64,000 bases of DNA from JACMLD01 sp033761915 (GTDB taxonomy: Bacteria > Bacteroidota > Bacteroidia > Chitinophagales > Chitinophagaceae): positions 1 through 64,000 of the forward strand of contig JANRMC010000200.1 of NCBI GenBank assembly GCA_033761915.1. Reading direction: 5' to 3'. The translations under genes and the position numbers were made by a program. Of this stretch, positions 25,678 through 33,607 are shown in pieces. Below the pieces are notes generated by a model. The model saw nothing but the letters and a program-made list of their open reading frames with translations. It searched no databases and had not been told where the DNA came from. How positions within the stretch are numbered: the stretch's first letter is position 1; every line of letters starts with the position of its first letter.

Positions 25678-26139
25678 TTGAAAAATCCGGTTCCTCTTTC
25701 CATCTTTATTAATTACCCCAATTACCAGTTTAAAATACGTGAGCCGGAGTGGAAGAAAGAAGAGATTTGGGATGATATACGCCGGCAATGGGTGGCTTTA
25801 ACGCCAGAAGAGTGGGTGCGCCAGAATTTTTTGCAATACCTGGTGCAGGTAAAAAAATATCCGGCTCCTTATATTGCGGTTGAACGTAAAATAAAAGTAG
25901 GCGAGGTAAATAAACGCTTTGATATTTTAGTGTACAACAAAGCCGTAAAACCCTGGCTGATGATAGAATGTAAAAGCAGCGATACACCGCTGGAAGTAAA
26001 AGTGTTGAGCCAGGTGTTAAACTACAATATGGCGGTGCCGGTGCCCTACCTGGTTGTTACCAACGGGCTCAGTTGTTATGGATACCACCGCGATGGTATT
26101 GGAATGAGCAGTATTGAAACATTACCTGATTACGAATAA
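25678..26139 (+). CDS. Orphan type I restriction enzyme R N-terminal domain protein (HSDR_N_2)
   Basis: This 153-residue single-domain protein is of the HSDR_N_2 group (PF13588 type), the PD-(D/E)XK nuclease fold found at the N-terminus of HsdR subunits. The catalytic layout is visible: KRFDILVYN supplies Asp, and LMIECKSSD supplies the ExK pair. VLSQVLNYN and VPYLVVTNGL follow, as in the family. No helicase, methylase or specificity gene is near, so it is not a restriction system as seen here. The only usable start is TTG at 25678; an in-frame stop lies at 25657-25659. The gene diverges from amn. Such lone domains are common in Bacteroidota and their role is unknown. Confidence 0.82.
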   Translation: MKNPVPLSIFINYPNYQFKIREPEWKKEEIWDDIRRQWVALTPEEWVRQNFLQYLVQVKKYPAPYIAVERKIKVGEVNKRFDILVYNKAVKPWLMIECKSSDTPLEVKVLSQVLNYNMAVPVPYLVVTNGLSCYGYHRDGIGMSSIETLPDYE

Positions 26140-26140
26140 A

Positions 26141-26176
26141 AAAAAATCCTGCAGCAAACGCTACAGGATTTTTTTC
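26141..26176. terminator. Bidirectional terminator
   Basis: AAATCCTG and CAGGATTT pair around a 10-12 base loop. An A-run precedes and a T-run follows, so the hairpin serves both the HsdR_N gene and the convergent glutamate dehydrogenase gene. Confidence 0.85.
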
Positions 26177-26201
26177 TTTGTTTTTCTCTTGTCTTATCAG
26201 A

Positions 26202-27620
26202 TTAAGGGAAGATACCCAGTTCTACATAGCTGGTAGCCACTTTATTAATAGCCACTACATAAGCTGCAGAACGCATATCAGGTATTTCCGGTGTTTTTTT
26301 CCATTGATCCATAATTTCGCGGGTAGCGGTAATCATGGTTTCTTCAAGCCCACTATACACTAAATCCACTTCATCAGGACCGTGCATAATTAATTCTCTT
26401 TCGCTGTTGGCAACCTGTTTACCGGTTAAGCTTTCTATCTGGCCTAAAATATGCGTGTTCAGGTTTTCAGTAAAGCGTTTTTCCATACGGCCATAACGCA
26501 CGTGGCTCAGGTTTTTCAACCACTCAAAATAACTTACCGTAACACCACCGGCATTCAGGTACATATCGGGTACCACCAGGGTTCCTTTTTTAGCAAACAC
26601 TTCATCTGCTTCGGGTGTTAAAGGTCCGTTTGCTGCTTCGCCCACAATCTTTGCCTTCACACGGGGTGCATTTTCTCCGTTAATTACATTTTCTAATGCG
26701 GCCGGTATTAAAATATCGCATGCTAATTCTAACGCTTCAGAAGAGTTGGTAATATTAGTGGCACCGGGGAAGTTTAAAATAGATCCTGTTTTTTTACGGT
26801 GCTGAAACACTTCATCTTCATTCAGTCCGTTGTGGTTCATAATAGCACCCTCATATTCTGCCAGTGCAATAACTTTAGCTCCCCCTTCTCTGAAGTATTT
26901 AGCTGCATGGTAACCCACATTACCCAAGCCCTGCACCACCACTGTTTTACCTTCAATGCCAGTTTGCAATCCCAATTTTTCCATAACATCCGGCATGCGG
27001 CACACTTCACGTAAACCATAAAACACACCTAAACCGGTAGCTTCTCTGCGGCCTCTTACACCACCTTGTGTAACCGGCTTACCGGTAACACAACCGGCAG
27101 CATCAATTTCGCCGGGGCGCATAGATGTGTAGGTATCCAGTATCCAAGCCATTTCACGTTCGCCGGTACCATAGTCTGGTGCAGGCACATCCGTACCAGG
27201 GCCAATAAAGTTTTTCTTAATCAGTTCTGCAGTGTAGCGGCGGGTAATTTTTTCCAGCTCGTACACAGAATATTTTTTAGGGTCAATGCTGATGCCACCT
27301 TTTGCACCACCAAAGGGTACGTTTACAATAGCACACTTAAAAGTCATTAGTGCAGCCAGCGCCATTACTTCATCCAGGTTTACCGCTGTGCTAAAACGGA
27401 TACCACCTTTACAAGGCGTTTTATGATGAGAGTGCTGCACACGATAGGCTTTAATAACTTCTATCTTATCGCCAATCTTTACCGGAAAATGCATCCGGTA
27501 AACCGAGTTACATTGTTTAATCTGCTCCAGAATTCCGGGGTCCCAATTCGTAAACTTGGCTGCGTTTTCAAAGCTTTTTTCAACAGCTCCAAAAAAGCTG
27601 TATTCATGTTTTCCTGCCAT
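26202..27620 (-). CDS. Glu/Leu-type amino acid dehydrogenase (glutamate dehydrogenase-like)
   Basis: This 472-residue dehydrogenase reversibly deaminates glutamate (or a related amino acid) with NAD(P). The substrate domain has TPCKGGIRFSTAVNLDEV and CAIVNVPFGGAKGGI, with the catalytic lysine in the K-rich GGAKGG region, and FIGPGTDVPAPDYGTG. The coenzyme domain has VVVQGLGNVGYHAA. ANGPLTPEAD and LVVPDMYLNAGGVTVSYFEW are strong family signatures. The C-terminus (RSAAYVVAINKVATSYVELG) is typical of glutamate dehydrogenase. It is transcribed alone. A repeat fragment lies upstream of it, behind the ccmD-like gene. Confidence 0.88.
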   Translation of the reverse strand: MAGKHEYSFFGAVEKSFENAAKFTNWDPGILEQIKQCNSVYRMHFPVKIGDKIEVIKAYRVQHSHHKTPCKGGIRFSTAVNLDEVMALAALMTFKCAIVNVPFGGAKGGISIDPKKYSVYELEKITRRYTAELIKKNFIGPGTDVPAPDYGTGEREMAWILDTYTSMRPGEIDAAGCVTGKPVTQGGVRGRREATGLGVFYGLREVCRMPDVMEKLGLQTGIEGKTVVVQGLGNVGYHAAKYFREGGAKVIALAEYEGAIMNHNGLNEDEVFQHRKKTGSILNFPGATNITNSSEALELACDILIPAALENVINGENAPRVKAKIVGEAANGPLTPEADEVFAKKGTLVVPDMYLNAGGVTVSYFEWLKNLSHVRYGRMEKRFTENLNTHILGQIESLTGKQVANSERELIMHGPDEVDLVYSGLEETMITATREIMDQWKKTPEIPDMRSAAYVVAINKVATSYVELGIFP

Positions 27621-27732
27621 GATGTATTTTTTTTAGGTTTTTATATGGTTGCAATCGTTGTAACTGATGAACGCTTGTTGTTTTAACAGGGTTAAAAAAT
27701 ATGAGCCAATCAGAGCGAACCTTTTTCAACAG

Positions 27733-27797
27733 TTGTTGCGTCGCACACTTCAGCTCATAGCACTTAACTCAACATTTTGCTACTGCAAATGTTGAAA
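27733..27797. repeat. Partial intergenic repeat, copy 7
   Basis: The left arm TTGCGTCGCACACTTCAGC is intact (9-mer at 27737-27745). Only a stub of the right arm remains (AAATGTTGAA), stopping at the ccmD-like stop codon (27798-27800). Outer ends are not recognisable. Confidence 0.7.
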
Positions 27798-28025
27798 TTA
27801 TTTTCCTTTCTTTTCCAGTTGGCTTATCTTTTTATCCAGCCGTATTACGTACAAAAAAATACCCAGTAAGATGATGGCTACTACTGCCACCACCACATAA
27901 ATTTTTCCGTTGGCCCTCATGGCATCAGCCATTTGCGGCACTTCGTTATTAGTTTGTGCCAATACACAAAGGCTGTTTAAACCAGCCATCAGCACCATCA
28001 AAAAATATTTTAAATATTTAGTCAT
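27798..28025 (-). CDS. ccmD: CcmD-like small membrane protein
   Basis: This 75-residue protein has a signal-like N-terminus (MTKYLKYFLMVLMAGLNSLCVLA), a short loop (MADAMRANGKIYVVVAVV), one strong transmembrane segment (IYVVVAVVAIILLGIFLYVI) and a basic tail (RLDKKISQLEKKGK). Position and layout match the Bacteroidota CcmD family, which helps heme handover in cytochrome c maturation. The start lies inside the end of ccmC (8-bp overlap), so the two are translationally coupled. The assignment rests on context and topology more than sequence. Confidence 0.75.
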   Translation of the reverse strand: MTKYLKYFLMVLMAGLNSLCVLAQTNNEVPQMADAMRANGKIYVVVAVVAIILLGIFLYVIRLDKKISQLEKKGK

Positions 28026-28686
28026 TTGTCAATTGTTTCTCTTCCAGTATACGGGTTCGGATGCGCAGGGTGGTAATCCATAAACCTAACAAGGTCCAGC
28101 CGGGCACGGCTGCGGGCCAAAAAATCATACGCATGCGGCTGTCTATATCTTTTGTATTAAAAGCCGGGTTACCCATGCCACCGGGGTGTAAACTTTCTAC
28201 CAATCTGGGTATTACCCATATTGCAGGTATTAACAAAAAGAAGGCAAAAATATTGTACACGGCGCCAATGCGTGCCCGTTTATCCAAATCGGGTAAAGAA
28301 TTACGCAGTACCAGGTAGGCCAGGTATATTAAAATTGATATGGCAGCACCTATCTGTTTTATATCGTTGCTCCAGGGTTTGCCCCAGGTATAATTGGCCC
28401 AAACAGCCCCGGTAACAATACCTAAAATACCAAACAAAATTCCTGAGTTGGCAAACTCAACCGCATACCAATCGTGTTTCAGGTTATTACTTCTTAAAAA
28501 TTTGATGGAGTAAACTAAAGATACAATGAAGAAAATCATCATAGCAAACCACATAGCCACATGAAAATACAGGTTGCGTATGGTTTCATTTAAAATCGGC
28601 TTAACAGGAACAGTTCCTAAAAAACCGGCAATAAGCGTGTAAGAAAGTAACAGTACACTTAATATTTTCCACCAGGACTGGCGCAT
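28018..28686 (-). CDS. ccmC: Cytochrome c maturation heme transporter/handler CcmC
   Basis: This 222-residue membrane protein of the CcmC family holds and delivers heme for cytochrome c assembly. Six hydrophobic segments are visible, and the tryptophan-rich heme-binding stretch reads GAVWANYTWGKPWSNDIKQ. Conserved histidines flank it in LYFHVAMWFAMM and ESLHPGGMG. ATG at 28686 (MRQSWWKILSVLLLSY) is preferred because it fits the usual N-terminus; an ATG eight codons upstream is the alternative. It overlaps the ccmD-like gene, and ccmB lies about 180 bp upstream. ccmA, ccmE and ccmF are not in the window. Confidence 0.87.
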   Translation of the reverse strand: MRQSWWKILSVLLLSYTLIAGFLGTVPVKPILNETIRNLYFHVAMWFAMMIFFIVSLVYSIKFLRSNNLKHDWYAVEFANSGILFGILGIVTGAVWANYTWGKPWSNDIKQIGAAISILIYLAYLVLRNSLPDLDKRARIGAVYNIFAFFLLIPAIWVIPRLVESLHPGGMGNPAFNTKDIDSRMRMIFWPAAVPGWTLLGLWITTLRIRTRILEEKQLTND

Positions 28687-28863
28687 AGATTGTATTTCGT
28701 TACAAAGCATTTACGATGCTGGTAGCTTACTACTGCCGTAAACGGGTGCACAAAAATAGGGGAAACAGCGACAATAAAAAATTTGTGGATGCAGCCGGCA
28801 CTCTTAATAAAAACTTATAAAAATAATTTTCTGCTGTAATATGAAGTTTTTAAGAAGTACGCC

Positions 28864-29523
28864 TTAATCTTTCCAAAGAAACGGAAACAAAATAATGGCT
28901 AAAGCCACCACCAGCACATCAAAACCAACCAATAGCAAAACCATTTGTGCTAAGCCGGCCTGTATAACATCAGAAAAAGCAATATTGCTCAGCTTCATTA
29001 AAAGCAGCAATTGTGGTATTACCAGCGGAAAACCCATAATAGCCATAAGCGCTGCATTCTGTTGTGCTCTTGCAGCAATGGCAGAAAGAAATGTAAATAC
29101 AAGGCTTAGCCCCAAGCCACCCAGGCTGGCAATGCCTGCAAACTTCCAGGGGCTTTGCAAAGGGTTTTCAAAAAATAAAAAAAAGAGCAGCATGCTGGTG
29201 CCGGTCATTAACAGCATGAGCAATGCATTAAACAGCAGCTTTGAAAGAATAAAAGCTTTGGGGCCTGCTATTGAATAGAAATAGAGCATGCGTCCACGGC
29301 TTTCCTGTAAAAAGCTTTTGGCTACAGCATTTACACAAACAAAAAGCTGTATCATCCAGAAAAGGCCGTTCCACACCACATCTTCCGGCGAACCCATGGC
29401 CAGATACAATACAAATATGGTGGAGGCTACATACAGCACAATGCCATAAAAACTGTATTGCTGGCGTATTTCCAGCAGCAGGTCTTTTTTAAAAAGGGCA
29501 ATGATGTGTTTGTAAGTGCTCAA
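28864..29523 (-). CDS. ccmB: Heme exporter membrane protein CcmB
   Basis: This 219-residue integral membrane protein resembles the CcmB subunit of the CcmAB(C) ABC complex used in cytochrome c maturation. The N-terminal FKKDLLLEIRQQYSFYGIVLY is the family's opening. Six membrane helices follow, including GPKAFILSKLLFNALLMLLMTG and NAALMAIMGFPLVIPQLLL. The C-terminus ends FPFLWKD. The ATPase CcmA is not next to it. A variant repeat lies between its start and the tdk stop. Confidence 0.87.
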   Translation of the reverse strand: MSTYKHIIALFKKDLLLEIRQQYSFYGIVLYVASTIFVLYLAMGSPEDVVWNGLFWMIQLFVCVNAVAKSFLQESRGRMLYFYSIAGPKAFILSKLLFNALLMLLMTGTSMLLFFLFFENPLQSPWKFAGIASLGGLGLSLVFTFLSAIAARAQQNAALMAIMGFPLVIPQLLLLMKLSNIAFSDVIQAGLAQMVLLLVGFDVLVVALAIILFPFLWKD

Positions 29524-29540
29524 AATAAAAATAGTTTTTG

Positions 29541-29646
29541 TTTACCGGAGCGTTGCTGTTAAAGGGTGCCCCGAAAGCTTGGCTCAAATCTTATCGGGGT
29601 TTTCAACGAGCAACGGTGTTAAATAGCATTACTGTCGCTGGGTACC
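29541..29646. repeat. Variant intergenic repeat ending at the tdk stop codon
   Basis: The outer ends resemble the main family (TTTACCGG at 29541; GCTGGGTACC ending 29646), but the core is the CCCCGA/TCGGGG version. Here GTGCCCCGAAAG (29566 on) pairs with TCGGGG, then CAACGAGCAAC. It also carries TAGCATTACTG, seen in other right outer arms. It ends 2 bp before the tdk stop codon (29649-29651). Confidence 0.65.
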
Positions 29647-29648
29647 TC

Positions 29649-30218
29649 TTAATCTTTTTTTTGATAGCAATAGCGGCATCTTGGTTCGTAATGGTCTTTT
29701 TCGCCCAGCATTACCTGTGCTTCGTTGTTTGATTTGCGATAAGAATAATTAGCAATATGCCCGCATTGCACACAAATGGCATGCAACTTGGTTATATAGT
29801 CTGCTTTGGCCAGCAAAAAGGGCATTTGCCCAAAAGGCTTGGCCAGGTAATCCATATCCAACCCCGCAATTATTACACGGGTGCCACGCAGGGCCAATTG
29901 TTCGCATACATCGGGCAACTGGTCATCAAAAAACTGGGCTTCGTCAATACCCACCACATCTACACCGCTGGCCATTAATAATATGGTTTGAGAATTATCA
30001 ATAGGGGTGGAGATGATGGCATTTTCATCGTGCGATACAATTTTTTGTTCATCATATCGCACATCAATGGCGGGTTTAAATATTTCAACTTTCAGGTTGG
30101 CAATACGGGCTCTTTTTAACCGGCGGATGAGTTCTTCGGTCTTTCCGCTGAACATAGAACCGCAGATAACTTCAATCCAGCCACGCCGCTCGCCTGAAAG
30201 ATGGGGTTCAATAAACAT
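29649..30218 (-). CDS. tdk: Thymidine kinase (type II, zinc-containing)
   Basis: This 189-residue cytosolic enzyme phosphorylates thymidine with ATP in pyrimidine salvage. The P-loop GSMFSGKTEELIRR lies near residue 20. DVVGIDEAQFF carries the catalytic glutamate. The lasso and substrate loop includes RGTRVIIAGLDMDYLAKPFG. Two cysteine pairs (AICVQCGH and RCRYC) form the structural zinc site. Length is normal. The stop codon sits immediately beside a variant repeat. Confidence 0.95.
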   Translation of the reverse strand: MFIEPHLSGERRGWIEVICGSMFSGKTEELIRRLKRARIANLKVEIFKPAIDVRYDEQKIVSHDENAIISTPIDNSQTILLMASGVDVVGIDEAQFFDDQLPDVCEQLALRGTRVIIAGLDMDYLAKPFGQMPFLLAKADYITKLHAICVQCGHIANYSYRKSNNEAQVMLGEKDHYEPRCRYCYQKKD

Positions 30219-30288
30219 GGTTTAACACTATTAGCTGAAAATAATGGTTACTTTTATAACGGGTTTTAATTACCCAAAGTACTAAAAC

Positions 30289-30936
30289 ATGGAAAGAGTT
30301 AAAGCACTGATTACAAAATTGCAGGAACAAACTGCACAGGGTGCAGATGCTGCTGTCTTATTAATGACCGTACAGTTATTACAATCAGAATTACAATTAG
30401 TAACCGCTGCTGCTGGTAACCGCATGGGCACGGCAAAAGTAGCGGTTGTTTTGCCTGCTTCCAACAACATTAAAACACCCCCGGCAGCTGCAGAAAAAAA
30501 AATGCCCGAAACGGCACCGGTTGTTAAAGACCCCATGCCTGCTAACTTTGCCCATCAAATTATAGCCAGCGAAGTACCCACACTTGCACAGCAAACCAGC
30601 AGTAAAGAAATAAATGATGTTATTGGCCGCAGCGATGCATCGTTAAACGACCGCTTAAAAACGGCCACCACCGAAGTAGCACATAAATTAACCAGCACAC
30701 CTATAAAAGATCTTAAAAAAGCCATTGGCATTAACGACCGCTTTGTATTTATGAGTGAATTGTTCAGAAACGATGAAGCCATGTATGAGCGCAGCCTTAA
30801 AACCATCAATAATTTTTCGGTGTATGAAGAGGCCGCTTTTTGGATGGACCGTGAGCTGAAACTAAAACTGGGCTGGGATGATAGTAAAGAATTGGTACAA
30901 CAATTTTACCTGCTGGTAAGAAGACGTTTTTCCTGA
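30289..30936 (+). CDS. Conserved Bacteroidota protein of unknown function
   Basis: No named family is recognised. The 215-residue product begins with a helical segment (MERVKALITKLQEQTAQGAD...LLQSELQ). A low-complexity Ala/Pro/Lys linker follows (PPAAAEKKMPETAPVVKDP). The ordered C-terminal half has LKKAIGINDRFVFMSELFRNDEAMYERSLKTIN; the NDRFxFxxELFxxDEAxYE pattern is one I associate with many Bacteroidota genomes. It is probably cytoplasmic, since no signal peptide or membrane segment is seen. Its last 31 bp overlap the end of the convergent Kdo transferase gene. It diverges from tdk across only 70 bp. Confidence 0.7.
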   Translation: MERVKALITKLQEQTAQGADAAVLLMTVQLLQSELQLVTAAAGNRMGTAKVAVVLPASNNIKTPPAAAEKKMPETAPVVKDPMPANFAHQIIASEVPTLAQQTSSKEINDVIGRSDASLNDRLKTATTEVAHKLTSTPIKDLKKAIGINDRFVFMSELFRNDEAMYERSLKTINNFSVYEEAAFWMDRELKLKLGWDDSKELVQQFYLLVRRRFS

Positions 30937-32162
30937 ATGTAATTTAGTATAGCCGCCGTAGCACCGGTGTTTTCTTTTACATAATTGCCTGCTGCCTGTG
31001 CTGCTGCCTGGTATGCCATTTGATTACTTAATAATTGCTGCAATACGTTTTCTGCTTCCAATGCATTTTCTATGGTAAAAGCGCCACCGGCTTCCACCAT
31101 GTCAACAGCTTCGTAATGCTTTTCATAATTAGGGCCAAACAATACCGGCTTATAATAAACCGCCGCTTCTAAAATATTATGCAACCCATCATCGCCAAAG
31201 CCGCCACCTACATAAGCAATGGTGGCATAACGGTAAAGTTTGCTGAGCATGCCAATATTATCAATTATTAAGGTGTTGGCATTTGTTGCCGCACCACTGT
31301 AAGCAGAAAGACGGATACTGTTTTTAAAAAGGGGCAATATTTCTTTCATCCGCTCTTCGCCAATTTCATGCGGGGCAATAATAAATTTCAGTTCGGGGTG
31401 GGTATTGGCAAAATGATCCAGCTCTTCCTCATCTTCCAGCCAGGTGCTGCCAGCTACAATAACGGGTGCGTTGCCAATAAAACTTTCAATAAGCGCTAAT
31501 GGTTCAAAAGATTGGGCAATGGCGGTAACCCGGTCAAATCTTGTATCTCCACTTACTGCCACATTTTTTGTAAAGCCAATACTGTTTACCAGTTCTTTTG
31601 AAACCAGTGTTTGTACAAATAGCTGTTCAAAACAACCCAGCATGTGGCGATGCAAACGGCCATACCACTTAAAAAAGGGCTGTGAAGGCCTGAATAAGCC
31701 AGCAACAAGCAGGGCGGGTATATTTCTTTTTTTAAGGGTGTTGAGGTAATGATACCAATATTCATACTTCACCCAAAGCACCAGGTTGGGTTGTATGATA
31801 TCTAAGAAGGCTGCCGCATTTTTAGCACTGTCTGCCGGCAGGTAAAACACTGCATCAGCACCTTTATAATTTTTTCTTATTTCATAACCAGAGGGAGAAA
31901 AAAAAGTGAGTACAATGCGGCATTGCGGGTGTTGTTTTTTTAATGCTTCCAGCACGGGCCGGCCCTGTTCAAATTCTCCTAAAGAAGCGCTGTGCATCCA
32001 AATGGTAAAATTGCTTTGTGTATTGCTCCAGGTGGCGGCAATATGCGGCAACAGGTTTTTACGGCCTTGCACCCAAAGTGCTGCCTTTGTGTTCCAGGGG
32101 GCCAGGCAACGGGCTGCTATGCCGTATAACCAAACAAATATTTTATACAGTAATAAATGCAT
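30906..32162 (-). CDS. waaA: 3-deoxy-D-manno-octulosonic acid (Kdo) transferase
   Basis: This 418-residue GT30 enzyme attaches Kdo to lipid A precursor, an early step of LPS core synthesis at the inner membrane. The N-terminal region has a membrane-proximal helix (KIFVWLYGIAARCLAPW) and the catalytic motif HSASLGEFEQGRPVLEAL (acidic base Glu). The nucleotide-binding half includes VIVAGSTWLEDEEEL, FIIAPHEIGEERM and YVGGGFGDDGLHNILEAA. All fit WaaA, and length (E. coli 425) agrees. Its 3' end overlaps the convergent unknown gene. Together with the GT9 enzyme at 12.7 kb it supports an LPS-bearing Gram-negative. Confidence 0.95.
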   Translation of the reverse strand: MHLLLYKIFVWLYGIAARCLAPWNTKAALWVQGRKNLLPHIAATWSNTQSNFTIWMHSASLGEFEQGRPVLEALKKQHPQCRIVLTFFSPSGYEIRKNYKGADAVFYLPADSAKNAAAFLDIIQPNLVLWVKYEYWYHYLNTLKKRNIPALLVAGLFRPSQPFFKWYGRLHRHMLGCFEQLFVQTLVSKELVNSIGFTKNVAVSGDTRFDRVTAIAQSFEPLALIESFIGNAPVIVAGSTWLEDEEELDHFANTHPELKFIIAPHEIGEERMKEILPLFKNSIRLSAYSGAATNANTLIIDNIGMLSKLYRYATIAYVGGGFGDDGLHNILEAAVYYKPVLFGPNYEKHYEAVDMVEAGGAFTIENALEAENVLQQLLSNQMAYQAAAQAAGNYVKENTGATAAILNYIQEKRLLTSR

Positions 32163-32172
32163 GTGTTTTTTT

Positions 32173-32329
32173 GTAGTCAGCTACAGTACCTTAATCAGCT
32201 TCTGTTGCGTCGCACACTTCAGCTACAGAATTTTTGATTTGACATTTTTAATTTCAAATCAGAAACATCAAATCTCAAATGCTGAAGGGTGCGACGCAAC
32301 GGCTGTTTATTAGCATTACTGCCGCCGGG
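32173..32329. repeat. Near full-length intergenic palindromic repeat, copy 8
   Basis: The 9-mers lie at 32206-32214 (T-centred) and 32290-32298 (A-centred; its arm has one change, GAAGGGTGCG). The centre (about 32224-32280) is nearly identical to that of the copy at 12485-12644, starting AGCTACAGAATTT. The outer left end is GTAGTCAGC, and the right outer arm contains TAGCATTACTGCC. It sits in the divergent region between waaA and the aminotransferase gene. Confidence 0.88.
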
Positions 32330-32421
32330 CTCAAAAATAAAGCTTTGCAAAGAAACGGGTTACCAACGAGTTAATAATTGGGTATTTTCAAAATACCACT
32401 TTCAGCCTATGCTTATTTTAC

Positions 32422-32429
32422 TATTTTTG
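32422..32429 (+). promoter_or_regulatory. TAnnTTTG promoter box (TATTTTTG) for the nucleotide-sugar block
   Basis: An exact consensus box lies 19 bp before the DegT aminotransferase ATG. No clear minus-33 TTTG is seen, so it is a moderate-confidence promoter. Confidence 0.5.
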
Positions 32430-32448
32430 CCGCCGAAATAATATCCAT

Positions 32449-33576
32449 ATGCGCCCCATACAAATGGTTGATCTGAAAAAGCAGTACCACAACATTAAAG
32501 ATGAGGTTGATAAAGCGGTTTTAGAGGTATTAGAAAGCTCAGCATTTATTAATGGTAAACCGGTTCAGGATTTTGCCCTTCAGCTTTCTTCTTACTTAGG
32601 CGTTAAACACGTTATACCCTGTGCCAATGGTACCGATGCCCTGCAAATAGCCATGATGGCGTTGGGCTTAGAGCCCGGCGATGAAGTAATTACCCCTTCT
32701 TTTACTTATATAGCCACAACAGAAGTAATTGCTCTGCTGCGTTTGAAGCCGGTATTTGTAGAAGTGGATGCCAAAACTTTTTGTATAGCCCCCGAGGCTA
32801 TTAAAAAAGCCATTACCCCAAAAACAAAAGCAATTGTGCCAGTGCATTTATACGGCCATGTTTGCCAGATGGAAGAGATAATGGCTATTGCCAAGGAGCA
32901 CCAGTTATATGTAATTGAAGACAATGCCCAGGCCATAGGAGCCGATTATTTTTATGCGGATGGCAGCAAAAAAAAGACGGGTAGTATTGGTACGATAGGC
33001 GCCACGTCGTTTTTCCCATCAAAAAATTTGGGATGTTACGGTGATGGTGGTGCAATATTTACCAATGATGATGCGTTAGCTAGTCAGCTGAAAATGGTTG
33101 CTAATCATGGCCAAAGCAAGCGTTACTACCACGATGTAGTAGGTTGCAACAGCCGGTTAGATACCATACAGGCGGCAGTATTAAATGTAAAATTGAGAAA
33201 GCTGGATGCTTATATTGCTGCAAGAAGAAGCGTGGCCGATTATTATGACAAGGCATTTGCCAATCATCCTAAAATAACCACTCCCTTCCGTGCAGCATAC
33301 GGCACACATGTATTTCACCAATACACATTATTGCTTGAAGGGGTGGATAGAGACGGCCTGAATCAATACCTGGCCGATAAGCAGATACCTTCAATGATTT
33401 ATTACCCGGTTCCGGCACATCGTCAGAAAATGTTTGCTGCATTGGGTGGGGCCAACTACAAGTTAGCCACTACCGATTGGTTAACAGAAAGGGTTATTTC
33501 ATTGCCAATACATACTGAAATGGAGACAGAACAGTTAGAGTATATCACAAAAAATGTTTTAGACTATATCAATTAA
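32449..33576 (+). CDS. DegT/DnrJ/EryC1/StrS sugar aminotransferase
   Basis: This 375-residue PLP enzyme aminates a keto group on a nucleotide-linked sugar. Opening MRPIQMVDLKKQY and the substrate loop NGTDALQIAMMALG are typical. HLYGHVCQMEEI and VIEDNAQAIGADY follow, with the PLP lysine in FFPSKNLGCYGDGGAIF (Lys192). It looks most like the WbpE group, which makes UDP-2-acetamido-3-amino hexuronic acids, because of the SKNLGCYGDGG stretch. A partner dehydrogenase (WbpA/WbpB type) would be required. It leads a nucleotide-sugar block, with ugd 31 bp downstream. Substrate is inferred from similarity only. Confidence 0.87.
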   Translation: MRPIQMVDLKKQYHNIKDEVDKAVLEVLESSAFINGKPVQDFALQLSSYLGVKHVIPCANGTDALQIAMMALGLEPGDEVITPSFTYIATTEVIALLRLKPVFVEVDAKTFCIAPEAIKKAITPKTKAIVPVHLYGHVCQMEEIMAIAKEHQLYVIEDNAQAIGADYFYADGSKKKTGSIGTIGATSFFPSKNLGCYGDGGAIFTNDDALASQLKMVANHGQSKRYYHDVVGCNSRLDTIQAAVLNVKLRKLDAYIAARRSVADYYDKAFANHPKITTPFRAAYGTHVFHQYTLLLEGVDRDGLNQYLADKQIPSMIYYPVPAHRQKMFAALGGANYKLATTDWLTERVISLPIHTEMETEQLEYITKNVLDYIN

Positions 33577-33607
33577 ATCTTAACCACAAAAAAATCCCCC
33601 AGACCAA

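Noticed and set aside
25678..26139. Restriction-modification or defence island around the HsdR-like protein
   Set aside because: No methylase, specificity, helicase or other defence gene lies nearby; neighbours are amn and glutamate dehydrogenase.
28687..28863. Another repeat copy between ccmC and ccmB
   Set aside because: GATGCTGGTAGC followed by TTACTACTGCCG resembles outer-arm pieces, but no core 9-mer or paired arm is present.
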